DNA from: Planctomycetota bacterium
GTDB lineage: Bacteria; Planctomycetota; Planctomycetia; Isosphaerales; Isosphaeraceae
NCBI GenBank assembly: GCA_028291545.1
Contig: JAQGHR010000161.1
Location: forward strand, 1-51,325
Direction of reading: 5' to 3'
Length of the DNA stretch: 51,325 bases
Shown here: positions 17,176 through 25,858 of the stretch, one piece after another
Layout: every line of letters begins with the position of its first letter
How positions within the stretch are numbered: position 1 is the stretch's first letter
Notes under the pieces: generated by a model
Databases searched by the model: none
The model's input: only the letters and a program-made list of their open reading frames with translations
Told to the model about the DNA's origin: nothing
Translations under genes and position numbers: made by a program

Positions 17176-18174
17176 GCTTCTATCTCCTTTTTCTCGTCTG
17201 CCTGCCGCCGACCGCCCCCGTGGCCCGGGCCCCCGCCCGACGCCGAATCGCATCGCGTCGTCGCGTGCTGATGCGTTCGCATGTGCCCGGAGACACGTCC
17301 TTGGAACTGCGGCAACTCGCGTGCCCCGGCTACAGGAATGTCAGTAACCGAGAATCCGCTTGACCCGGGTGAAGGCGAGACGTCATCATCAGTGCTGGCG
17401 AGGCCAGATATGAGCGGTGCTTTCTGGGACCTTGGCCCGGGCCCTGCCGCATGCGCGCAGTGCGCTGGGACGAGACGTCGAAGCCCCTCCGCGAACGCCC
17501 GGCGCGACCTGCTTGCTGAATTGCTGGACGGACTCGTCGACCATCTGCTCATGGCGGCGCCGGCTCCAGTCGGCATGCATGGGAGACGCTTCGCGAGCCT
17601 GCATGATCAGTGGCTTGAGGCCTTGCGGTCGGGCGATGATCGAATGAACGGCGAACCGGCGGCCACGGCATCGCGCTCGCTCGAGCCATGGAGTCCCGAT
17701 CGCACGACGTTCTGGGCAATACCGAAGATCCGGTCGGCTCGGTCGAGATTCCCCGCGAAGCTGCCGCTCAGTGACGGCGCCTGGGCGGATTCCCCTTCTG
17801 GCAAGGCGAGTCGCCCTTCCTGGACAGCGTGACGCCCCTCTACACTGCGGCGTCTCCGATAGTCATGGAGGTCTTCATGAGGCCAGGGATGACGATTGGA
17901 CGAGCTGGCGCGGAGCAGATTCTGGGAGTCCCGACGGTCCCAGCGTGACTCCACGCAACGGGGCTCGATCATCCGGACTCCCTGCGAGATCGATCGAGGG
18001 AACACCCGGTCCGATTTCCCGATCGAGTGACTGACGGAACACGATGTTACGATTGAGTTCTGCGGTCAACAGGATCTCAGGGTGCCTGGGACCGAGGGGG
18101 GAATGGGACCCTGTTCCTCACAGGGAATCGGATTTCTGACCCGAGCGGCTGTCCGACATCGCGTCAAAGTGTCG
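17176..18174. other. Gene-poor gap of about 1 kb
   Basis: Several frames stay open (for example 17281-17832 plus and 17607-18005 minus), but none has a family signature, a good ribosome binding site or the codon bias of the neighbours. On the minus strand near 17880 a short start, MKTSMTIGDAAV, ends after 12 codons, which could be the stump of a decayed gene. I see no RNA gene or terminator I can defend. Confidence 0.4.
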
Positions 18175-20304
18175 TCAGTTCTTGCCCGAATCCGTCTTGG
18201 GCCGCCAACCCGCTTTGAAGATGCGGAGGATGCGGCCCGGGCGGAATCCATCGGGAAGTATTGACGCTTCAATCCGCCAGCGCACGCCACTGCACCCATA
18301 GGCACCGGCCGTGTCCGCCTCGGGCGGATGATCGAGGTAAGCCAGTTTCACGAGGGCTCCGTCCATGGGCCGCAACTCGTCGTCGGCCAACAGGGCATAA
18401 ACGCTCTCGCCTCCGGGGTCGCCGTTCAGGATGGAGGGGAACTCCCGGCGATTGCCGGCGAAGAACGTGATGGTGAGTTTCTTGCCGTCCACGTTGTCGA
18501 TCCACGCGGGAAGGCCGCGCTCCTTGAGCAGGGCGGTGTGCGTCGCGCGCTGTTGCGAGGTGACGAGCCTGTGCTTCTCGACGCCGGCCCAGATGTCGGT
18601 GCAGACGCCCCGACTCGTCCCGGTGCGGCCGGTCGTGTTTACGAGTAATTCGTCTCCCAGGGCGAGGTCGCCGAGCGTCGCCCGCTTGTCGCCTTTCCAC
18701 ACCCTCGTCCGGTGATCGACCGCGAACTCTTCACGGCCGAAGTCCGGAGGTCGAACGAACTCCTCCTTCTCGTTCTTTACCGGAGCATGCTGCTTCCCCA
18801 CGAGGATCTTGCCCAGGTCGAGCCTCGACTCCTCGAGCCGAACTGTGAACGCGTCGCTCGCCAGTCGCGTGAATTCGTCCAAGATGACTGCGGCTTTGGT
18901 GAACGAGCCGCGATCATCCTGATGGAGATAAAAATGGCAGCGCGTCCCCGTCGGGACATCGGATAGGTCGGCCTCGGCATTGAGGTACATCACGCTGCCG
19001 TAAGGCGGCATCGTGAAATTCACGAGTTCGCCACTGAGATCCGCGCGGAATCGGCCCGAGCGACCGTGGTCGTCCACTTTGAGCAACTCGCCGGAAACCC
19101 GGTGATGCGAGTGAAAGGGCGGGAACTCGTTGGGCCTCGGTCGATACCAAGGCAGGTGCTCGTTGCCCGAATCGGTGCGGTAGGGGTAGAGGTTCGGGTC
19201 CACGTCGTCCGGCTTGAAGTCGGGCGCCTCGCTGTACAGGGTCTCGCCGAAGGCCATGTCGTTGACAGGCCAGGAGGGTTGGGCGAAGAGACGGATCACG
19301 CGGCCCTTGCGGAATCCTTCGAGTAGCAGGTCGGGCTCGATCACCCAGCGCACGCCGCCGTTCCCGTGGCCTCCCGGGACGCGCTCATATTTGAGGACCG
19401 TGGACCGCTTCCGGTCTACCGGCGGATTATAAGTGCGCAATTCCTCGTTGGCGACGACGGCGTCCACGGATCGATGTTCGGTGGCCCAGCGGGCCGGGTC
19501 GATGCCTTCATCCTTCATCAGCGCACGCAAGCCTTCCGGTTCGCCGAACAGCGTGACAGTGAGCTGCTTGCCCTCGACGCGGTCGATCCAGCCGGCCAGG
19601 CCTCGCGCTCTGAGGAAGGTATTATGCCGCTTCCTTTGCGCTTCAGCCACGAGCCGATGCGTCTCGACGCCGGCCCAGACGTCGGCACAGCGGCCGTCGC
19701 CGCGGAGGTTGACGAGGAGGGAATCTCCGACGGCGAGGTTCGTGATTTTCGCGGGCTTTTCATTCTTCCTGAGCCGACTGTATTGGTCTACCCGGAGTTC
19801 GCGGCTTCCCGAGGTCTCACGCCCGCCCGGAGGTGTCTGCAGGGTCACGACGAGCTTGCCTTCGCCAGCCTTGATCTCGTCGAGCCGATACGCGCTGCCA
19901 TCCACGGAGAGCGCGGTAAACTCGTCCCGGATGGTTACGACCTTGGTGAACGCGCCTCGCTCGTCCTGATACATGGAGAAGTGCAGGAGTGTCCCGATCG
20001 GCACGTCGCGCAGGTCGGCCTCGGCATTGAGGTACAAAACCGTGCCGAAGGGAGGCATCGCGAAATCCACGAGCTGGCCGTTATCCATCCTGCGGAACTG
20101 CCCCGACCGATGGATGAAATCGGCCTCAAGCAGCACGCCGTCAACGACATGCTCAGAAAGGGGCGGGGGGAACTCGCCGGGCTTCAAGCGATACCAGGGC
20201 AGGTGCTCATTCGTCAGGTCGGTGCGGAATGGGACATTGGGATCGGTCTTCGCAGTCGCCTCGATCTGGCCCATCAAGGGCAGGAGGAGCAGCCAGGCCG
20301 TCAT
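18175..20304 (-). CDS. Secreted planctomycete protein with tandemly duplicated domain
   Basis: 709 aa, starting 4 nt inside the DUF1552 gene (ATGA), so translationally coupled. A short Sec signal (MTAWLLLLPLMG) leads into two homologous halves of about 330 residues. Each begins with DPNxxxRTD, NEHLPWYR and a PPPLSE/PPFHSH stretch, continues with LVDFAMPPFG or LVNFTMPPYG, then YLNAEADL, RDEFTAL or LDEFTRL, a CADVWAGVE or CTDIWAGVE block, GWIDRVEGK or AWIDNVDGK, and closes with GVRWVIEPDLLLEGFRKGRVIR or its equivalent. I know of no named function. The internal duplication and the context of a cytochrome-type protein and a Tat-exported protein suggest a periplasmic binding or scaffold role. Confidence 0.8.
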   Translation of the reverse strand: MTAWLLLLPLMGQIEATAKTDPNVPFRTDLTNEHLPWYRLKPGEFPPPLSEHVVDGVLLEADFIHRSGQFRRMDNGQLVDFAMPPFGTVLYLNAEADLRDVPIGTLLHFSMYQDERGAFTKVVTIRDEFTALSVDGSAYRLDEIKAGEGKLVVTLQTPPGGRETSGSRELRVDQYSRLRKNEKPAKITNLAVGDSLLVNLRGDGRCADVWAGVETHRLVAEAQRKRHNTFLRARGLAGWIDRVEGKQLTVTLFGEPEGLRALMKDEGIDPARWATEHRSVDAVVANEELRTYNPPVDRKRSTVLKYERVPGGHGNGGVRWVIEPDLLLEGFRKGRVIRLFAQPSWPVNDMAFGETLYSEAPDFKPDDVDPNLYPYRTDSGNEHLPWYRPRPNEFPPFHSHHRVSGELLKVDDHGRSGRFRADLSGELVNFTMPPYGSVMYLNAEADLSDVPTGTRCHFYLHQDDRGSFTKAAVILDEFTRLASDAFTVRLEESRLDLGKILVGKQHAPVKNEKEEFVRPPDFGREEFAVDHRTRVWKGDKRATLGDLALGDELLVNTTGRTGTSRGVCTDIWAGVEKHRLVTSQQRATHTALLKERGLPAWIDNVDGKKLTITFFAGNRREFPSILNGDPGGESVYALLADDELRPMDGALVKLAYLDHPPEADTAGAYGCSGVRWRIEASILPDGFRPGRILRIFKAGWRPKTDSGKN

Positions 20305-21686
20305 GCCACAATCTCCGAGATGGGGCGGAGGCTATCCACGAACCGTTCGGTCTCGACCCCCATCTTCTGCAACATGGTCAGCATGAGGTTGCTCAGCCGC
20401 GCCTTCTCGTCCCTGGGCTTGCCACAAAGGCTGAGCCACTCGTCGTAGTTGAGCTTGTAGTCGCCCCCGGGCTGGTTGTAGTCGATATGCTGGCCATGCT
20501 TCAGGCCGAGGCCGCGACCGCCGGCGAGCAGGATGGGGAGATTGCTGTTGGAGTGGCTGTGCCCGTAGCTCATGCCGCTTCCGAACAGGACCATCGTGCG
20601 ATCCAGCAGCGGCTCCCCGCCGTCGAGCTCGGTCCGTAGTTTGTTCAGGAAATAGGCGAACTGCTGCATGAGGAAGGCGTCGCTCCTGGCCAGGCGCGCG
20701 AGCACCTCGGGGTCTCCGCCGTGGTGCGAGAGCTGGTGGCGCGATTGCGTGATGCCGATCTCGGGGATCGCGAGGCCGTTCCCCTCGCTGCCGTTCATGT
20801 AGGTGACCACGCGCGTCATGTCCGTGCGCAAAGCGAGGACGATGAGGTCGAACATGGTCCGGTAGTATTCGCCGGCCTGGTCCTTCGAGACATTTCGCTG
20901 ATAGGGCGCGCCGTCAACCTTCGGCTTGGGCCGATCGAGCCACGCGTCGAGCCGCACGGTCCTCTGCTCGACATCGCGAACCGAGTGAAGGTATTCATCC
21001 AGTTTCGAACGGTCGTCCGTTCCAAGTTCGCGGCGAAGGGACTTCGCGTCATCGAGCACCGCGTCGAGCACGCTCCGGCGCCGGTTCAGGCCGAGCCGGC
21101 GAGCTGCGACGCCCCCGGCCTCCTCGCCGAAGAGGCGATTGAAGATGTGACGCGGATTGTCCTCCGCGGGCAGCGGCACGCCATCCCGCGAGAACGCCAG
21201 CGTGGTCGAGTTGTTCGGCTGCCCCGTCCCCGAGCTGATCGAGAGTTCCAGCGAAGCGAAGCGCGTGTGTGGCGACGCGACCTCCGCCATGAGCTGGTCG
21301 CACGAGATGGTGTTGTGATACTGCCGGGCGCTCTGGGCGTCGATCTTCGCCCCGGTGAGCCAGGTATCCGCGCACACGTGCGCCTGCCCGAGTCCGTTGG
21401 GGTGATGCAGTCCGCTGAACACCGTGAACTCGTCGCGGAGCTTTTCCAGGGGGCGCAGGGCCGGCGAGAGGTCAAACCCACGCCCCGGCTTCGTGACCTG
21501 CCAGGTCATCCCGTTGACGCCGTTGGGGATGTAGACGAACACGCTGCGACGCGGCTTGGCGGGCTCGGCAGCGAGGGACCTGAGCGGCGTCATCGCACCC
21601 AGCAAGGGCAGGGCCATCGTGGTGCCGAGGCCCCGGAGGAAGTGTCGCCGGGACAGGAGCCATCGCTGCGCAAGGACATTGTTCAT
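20301..21686 (-). CDS. DUF1552 family protein, Tat-exported
   Basis: 461 aa. The N-terminus has a twin-arginine signal, SRRHFLRG (12-19), then a hydrophobic stretch ending near LRSLAAEP. The body matches DUF1552: VFVYIPNGVNG, FTVFSGLHHPNG, HVCADTWLTGA, YHNTISCDQLMAE and FGSGMSYGHSHSNSNLP, a metal-rich-looking His segment reminiscent of the alkaline-phosphatase/DUF1501 superfamily. In planctomycetes and related bacteria it almost always follows a DUF1592-type cytochrome gene, as here (28 nt gap), suggesting a functional pair in the paryphoplasm. Reaction unknown. Confidence 0.93.
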   Translation of the reverse strand: MNNVLAQRWLLSRRHFLRGLGTTMALPLLGAMTPLRSLAAEPAKPRRSVFVYIPNGVNGMTWQVTKPGRGFDLSPALRPLEKLRDEFTVFSGLHHPNGLGQAHVCADTWLTGAKIDAQSARQYHNTISCDQLMAEVASPHTRFASLELSISSGTGQPNNSTTLAFSRDGVPLPAEDNPRHIFNRLFGEEAGGVAARRLGLNRRRSVLDAVLDDAKSLRRELGTDDRSKLDEYLHSVRDVEQRTVRLDAWLDRPKPKVDGAPYQRNVSKDQAGEYYRTMFDLIVLALRTDMTRVVTYMNGSEGNGLAIPEIGITQSRHQLSHHGGDPEVLARLARSDAFLMQQFAYFLNKLRTELDGGEPLLDRTMVLFGSGMSYGHSHSNSNLPILLAGGRGLGLKHGQHIDYNQPGGDYKLNYDEWLSLCGKPRDEKARLSNLMLTMLQKMGVETERFVDSLRPISEIVA

Positions 21687-21714
21687 GAGAATTCGCGTCC
21701 TCTGTCTTGGGCCG

Positions 21715-24150
21715 TCAGCGTTTCTGGAAGAGGTCGCTCAGCACGAGCGCCTCGATGAGCGTGGCCAGACCGTGGTCCTGCCCCTTGGCCTGCGTAGCGA
21801 TGGTCGCGATCGATTTACGGTCGTCGATCGTCATGCCGCGTCGCAGCGCATACGTGGCCAGCTTGCCGGCGAGGGCGGTGGTGAACTTCTCAATATCCGC
21901 CACCATCAGGCCCTTCAGGCCGGCGGCATCCGCGAACGTGCGGCCGTCCGGAAGTTCGCCGCTGGCGTCGATCTTGGGATTGGCTCCCGAGCCGTCTCGT
22001 ACGTCCTCCACGGTTCGCCAGCGACCGATCGCATCGTACTGGTCGAACGCCAGACCGAGCGGATCGATCTTGCGATGGCAACCCGCGCAGTTGGCCTCGG
22101 TTCGATGTGACTCGATCTTCGCACGTAGCGACGTCTTGGGCTCGTTGGGCGGCGTGGGCTTGATGGTGCCCACATTCGGCGGCGGGGGAGGCGGCGGGTT
22201 GCCGTAGATCGATTCCAGCACCCACTTGCCGCGATGCACCGGGCGATGACGCGTGCCGTCGGACGTGAGGCCGAGGATCGACGCCTGGGTGAGCAGCCCG
22301 CCGCGATGATCGCCCGGCTTCAGTTCGACGCGCCGCATGGTCTCGCCCTGCACGCCGGTTATGCCGTAGTGGAGGGCGAGGATCTCGTTGAGCATCGTCC
22401 AGTCGGAGTCGAGGAACTCGCGGAGGGGGAGGTTTCGGCTCAATATCTCCCCGAAGAACGAGGTGGTTTCCGCCACCATGCTCTTTTCGAGATATTCGTC
22501 ATAGTCTGGATAAATCTTCTTGTCCGGCTCGAACATGCCCACCCGACGCAGTTGGAGCCACTGGCGGGGAAACGACTGGGCGAACGCCGAGACTCTCGGG
22601 TCACGCATCATTCGACGCACTTCCGCGCGCAGCGTGTCGGGCTCGTGGAGCTTGCCCTCGCGGGCGAGATCCCGAAGGCGGTCGTCCGGCATGGTGCCCC
22701 ACAGGAAGTAGGACAAGCGCGAAGCAAGCTCCCAGTCGTTGAGGCGAGGAGACGGCGTGGCGGCGGATCCCTCCACCAGAAAAAGGAAGCTGTTGGAACA
22801 GAGCACCGCGAGCAGCGTTGTCTTGATCGACGCCTCAAAGCTGTCTCCCAGACCTCGCGAGCGTTCGAAGAGCGATACTAACCGATCCAATTCCGCGGCG
22901 TGCAACGGGCGGCGATAGGCCTTGATGGCAAACCGCGAGAGGATCTGGCGGGCATAGGCGGCGTCCTTCGTCGCGCCTTCTCCCGCGAAAAAGATGCCGC
23001 TATGTGCGGGCGGCGGCCACGAAGCCTGGAGCGGGCCTTCCCATTCCAACCAGTCGAGCAGGATCGTCGGCCAGATCGGTCTTGAGTCATCGTCCGTCAG
23101 CTTGATTTGCCAGGGTTGACGGGCTGCCATCCGGAAGAAGGGCCGGGTATTCAGCGGTCGCGAGGCGCGTTCTTCGGGGTTCGGGCCGGGCACGGCGTTG
23201 ACGATTCGGATGAGGTGCGTGCCGGCCGGCAGGTGAGCCCGGAATTCCAGGGTCACGGGCCGATCCTCGGGCGCGTCGATGTCCTGCTCGAAAAGCGTGC
23301 GGCTGATGTCCGTGGCATAGATTCGCAATCTCGCGGCGCGCCCGCCTTTCGCACGCAGGCCGCTCAGCTTCACGCGAATGGCGTATTCCCCGGTGATCGG
23401 CACGTGGAGATCGCGGGCGTCCAGGGACCCGTTGTTGGGCACGATGTCCGCTCGCACCCTGTCGAGAAGGCCCCTCGTCGCCAGCTCCTGCGCGATGTCG
23501 CCTCGCACGCGAAGGTTCGCGGCCGTCCATCGTGTCGTCTCGGTCTTCGGCCGAGGTCCCAGCGCCAGGGCCTCATCAAGCACCGCCTCGGCCGCCGCGA
23601 GGTATTTTTCCACATGCGCCGGGGAAAGGGTAAGCACGGACCCGATTCGCTCGAATCCCTGCCAGTCCGGGTCTTCGGGCAGGCCGGCGGGATCGTTCGC
23701 GTCGTAGGTTATCCCGAGCAAGTCGCGGATGGTGTTACGATACTCCTCGCGAGACAGACGACGGAACGAGACCTTCTCGCCGGTCGCCGCCTGGCGCGCG
23801 GCCTCCGCGTCCGCGATCTGCGAGGAGATCCATTCGGCGACTCGGGCGACCTCATCCGCCTTCGGGCGCGGCTCCTTCGGAGGCGGCATTTCGCCGGCGT
23901 TGATGCGGTCCATGATCTCGGCCCATCGCCCCGCGGTCCGCGTCTCGGCGAAATCCCTTGCTAGGGTGTCCACCCGCAGGTCGCCCTTCTGCTTGGCCTC
24001 TCCGTGACATCGCACGCAGTGCTGATCGAGAAAGGGCTTCACCACCTCACTGAAATCCGCCGGACCGGAAATCCAGGCCTCCGCCGATCCGTGGCCAAGG
24101 AGCAGCACAAGCAGCGCGATCGTGACATCTTGAAGGCTCTTCGATCTCAC
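21715..24150 (-). CDS. Planctomycete cytochrome-type protein (DUF1587/1595/1592/1588/1585)
   Basis: 811 aa from GTG 24150, chosen because GAGG lies about 9 nt upstream and the signal peptide (SLQDVTIALLVLLLGHGSAEAW) starts directly; the frame is open to 24267. A first heme-type CxxCH occurs at HCVRCHG (C45, C48, H49). Then come SFRRLSREEYRNTIRDLLGI (DUF1587), a carbohydrate-binding-like region around SGLRAKGGRAARLRIY, RRPLHAAELDRLV (DUF1595), WELASRLSYFLWGTMPDD (DUF1592), ILGLTSDGTRHRPVHRGKWV with a second CxxCH in ANCAGCHRKIDPLG (DUF1588), and RRGMTIDDR (DUF1585). The order and size are standard for the family. Probably a periplasmic multi-domain redox protein; its role is unproven. Confidence 0.93.
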   Translation of the reverse strand: MRSKSLQDVTIALLVLLLGHGSAEAWISGPADFSEVVKPFLDQHCVRCHGEAKQKGDLRVDTLARDFAETRTAGRWAEIMDRINAGEMPPPKEPRPKADEVARVAEWISSQIADAEAARQAATGEKVSFRRLSREEYRNTIRDLLGITYDANDPAGLPEDPDWQGFERIGSVLTLSPAHVEKYLAAAEAVLDEALALGPRPKTETTRWTAANLRVRGDIAQELATRGLLDRVRADIVPNNGSLDARDLHVPITGEYAIRVKLSGLRAKGGRAARLRIYATDISRTLFEQDIDAPEDRPVTLEFRAHLPAGTHLIRIVNAVPGPNPEERASRPLNTRPFFRMAARQPWQIKLTDDDSRPIWPTILLDWLEWEGPLQASWPPPAHSGIFFAGEGATKDAAYARQILSRFAIKAYRRPLHAAELDRLVSLFERSRGLGDSFEASIKTTLLAVLCSNSFLFLVEGSAATPSPRLNDWELASRLSYFLWGTMPDDRLRDLAREGKLHEPDTLRAEVRRMMRDPRVSAFAQSFPRQWLQLRRVGMFEPDKKIYPDYDEYLEKSMVAETTSFFGEILSRNLPLREFLDSDWTMLNEILALHYGITGVQGETMRRVELKPGDHRGGLLTQASILGLTSDGTRHRPVHRGKWVLESIYGNPPPPPPPNVGTIKPTPPNEPKTSLRAKIESHRTEANCAGCHRKIDPLGLAFDQYDAIGRWRTVEDVRDGSGANPKIDASGELPDGRTFADAAGLKGLMVADIEKFTTALAGKLATYALRRGMTIDDRKSIATIATQAKGQDHGLATLIEALVLSDLFQKR

Positions 24151-24399
24151 GATTGTCGCCCTCGGCCTTATTTCCAGGTCAGCATCGCCCTGCCCGGCCT
24201 GATAAACCCACCGACGCCGCGTTAATCGGCCGATTAAGACTAACATGCGGAGGCAATCATCCACCATGCCATCCCGCCAGGGGCACGCAAGCGCCTCGCG
24301 ATCCTGAATAAGGTAGCATCCTTCGCCGGTTTCTCATCGCGTGCCGACGAGAAATGTCCGACAACGGCGGTCGTTTTTCACCCGTGGACGCTACCGATC

Positions 24400-25377
24400 A
24401 TGCGAGACATACGCATCGCCACAGCGCAGTTCGAGCACCGGGACAATGACAAGGAGTATAACCTGGGCCGGATACGCGATCTGACACGCCGCGCGGCCCT
24501 GGCCGGCGCCGAGATCGTCTGCTTTCATGAGTGCAGCGTCACCGCCTACACGTTTCTGCAGACGCTTTCTCGCGATGCGCTGGACGCCCTGGCCGAGGCC
24601 GTCCCCGACGGGCCGTCTGTGCAGTCATTGGTCGCGATCGCGAGGGACGCGGGCGTGGTGCTCATGGCCGGCTTGATCGAACGAGAGCCGGACGGCCGAC
24701 TCTACAAGTGCTACGTAACGGTCGGCCCGGAGGGCTACATCACCAAGTTTCACAAGCTGCATCCATTCATCAGTCCTCACCTTACGGCGGGCCGGGGCTA
24801 CCACGTCGTCGAGGTCTGCGGCGTTAAGGTGGGATTCCTGATTTGTTATGATAACAATCTGCCCGAGAACGTACGGGCGACGGCCCTGCTGGGAGCCGAG
24901 GTGGTCATCATGCCGCACGTGACCGGCTGCACAGCGTCGGTGATGCCGGGGCGTGGCACGGTGGATGCCGCGCTCTGGGACAATCGCGTCCGCGACCCGA
25001 CCCGGCTCCGTCAGGAGTTTCAAGGGCCCAAAGGACGGGGCTGGCTCATGCGCTGGCTGCCGGCTCGGGCCTGGGAGAACGGCGTCTTCGTCGTATTCGC
25101 CAACAATATCGGCCGTGATCACGACAGCATCAAGCCCGGGCTCGCCATGATCCTCGACCCGACAGGCGAGGTCATCGTCGAGAGCCACGAACTCGGCGAC
25201 GACGTGGTCGTGGGGCTGCTCACGGCCGACTCTCTCAAGGAGGCGCCCGGTCGCAGATACCTGCGCGCCCGTCGCCCCGAGTTGTACGGCAAGCTCGTCG
25301 AGCCCCACCCGCCCGGCCACGAGCCGGTCACGAGTCCGGGGTGGCGGCTCGCCTTCCGGCCAGACGAGCATCCGTAG
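24400..25377 (+). CDS. Carbon-nitrogen hydrolase (nitrilase/amidase superfamily)
   Basis: 325 aa. The Glu-Lys-Cys triad of the superfamily is visible: E44 in CFHECSVTAY, K119 in KFHKLHPF and C149 in FLICYDNNLPE. The N-terminus IRIATAQFEHRDND and the internal ILDPTGEVIVES are usual for stand-alone amidohydrolases. No signal peptide, so cytoplasmic. The region between the Cys and the C-terminus carries an extra segment, WDNRVRDPTRLRQEFQGPKGRGWL, seen in planctomycete and proteobacterial relatives of unknown specificity. The substrate (an omega-amide, carbamoyl or nitrile compound) cannot be decided. It is divergent from the cytochrome operon, with a roughly 250 bp shared upstream region. Confidence 0.9.
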   Translation: MRDIRIATAQFEHRDNDKEYNLGRIRDLTRRAALAGAEIVCFHECSVTAYTFLQTLSRDALDALAEAVPDGPSVQSLVAIARDAGVVLMAGLIEREPDGRLYKCYVTVGPEGYITKFHKLHPFISPHLTAGRGYHVVEVCGVKVGFLICYDNNLPENVRATALLGAEVVIMPHVTGCTASVMPGRGTVDAALWDNRVRDPTRLRQEFQGPKGRGWLMRWLPARAWENGVFVVFANNIGRDHDSIKPGLAMILDPTGEVIVESHELGDDVVVGLLTADSLKEAPGRRYLRARRPELYGKLVEPHPPGHEPVTSPGWRLAFRPDEHP

Positions 25378-25765
25378 CTCCTCGGGTCGAAGGCGCCGAC
25401 GCTCTCCAGTTTCAAACGCTGGACTGAATCCGGCGAATACCGGATTCGGACAGGAATGATGCCTTGATCCCTCACTACGTGAGGCATTCAACTCACGGAC
25501 TCACAGCATCTCCTCAGCTTTGGAAGGAGATTTGAAGAGCGTCGGGGCTGACGAAGGATTGCCTGAATCGGGCAACCTCGAGGCGAGCATCTTCATCCGT
25601 CCTTCATGAACGATCAGGTCGGCGAGACTACCGATGAACTTGTACGCTCCATCGGCGACTCCCAGCCATGATTGACCGATTCGATCCTGCCTATCATCGC
25701 CGAATCCCTAGCAAGTAAGCAACACTTACAACTATTCTCTCGAAATTCTGAGTCGCGGGAGACAT
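25378..25765. other. Gap with a small hairpin and a possible gene remnant
   Basis: CCTCAC-TAC-GTGAGG (25470-25484) could form a weak hairpin after the nitrilase gene, without a U-tract. On the minus strand 25707-25501 stays open for 68 codons (words such as WLGVADGAYKFIGSLADLI and KSPSKAEEML) and ends in TGA, but it has no start codon in a sensible place. It may be the tail of a lost gene. I do not recognise it. Confidence 0.3.
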
Positions 25766-25793
25766 TTGGCACTCGTTCGACGCCTAGTATATT
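25766..25793 (+). promoter_or_regulatory. Candidate sigma70-type promoter of the MBL/FG-GAP genes
   Basis: TTGGCA (25766-25771) and TATATT (25788-25793) are 16 bp apart, in the only AT-rich segment before the gene. The predicted start near 25800 leaves a 60-85 nt leader. Confidence 0.4.
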
Positions 25794-25858
25794 TGGAAGC
25801 CGTATTGCAGCTGGTTCGATGGCCCGGTCTCCCCCCGGACTTTTAGGGTCGAACCCAG

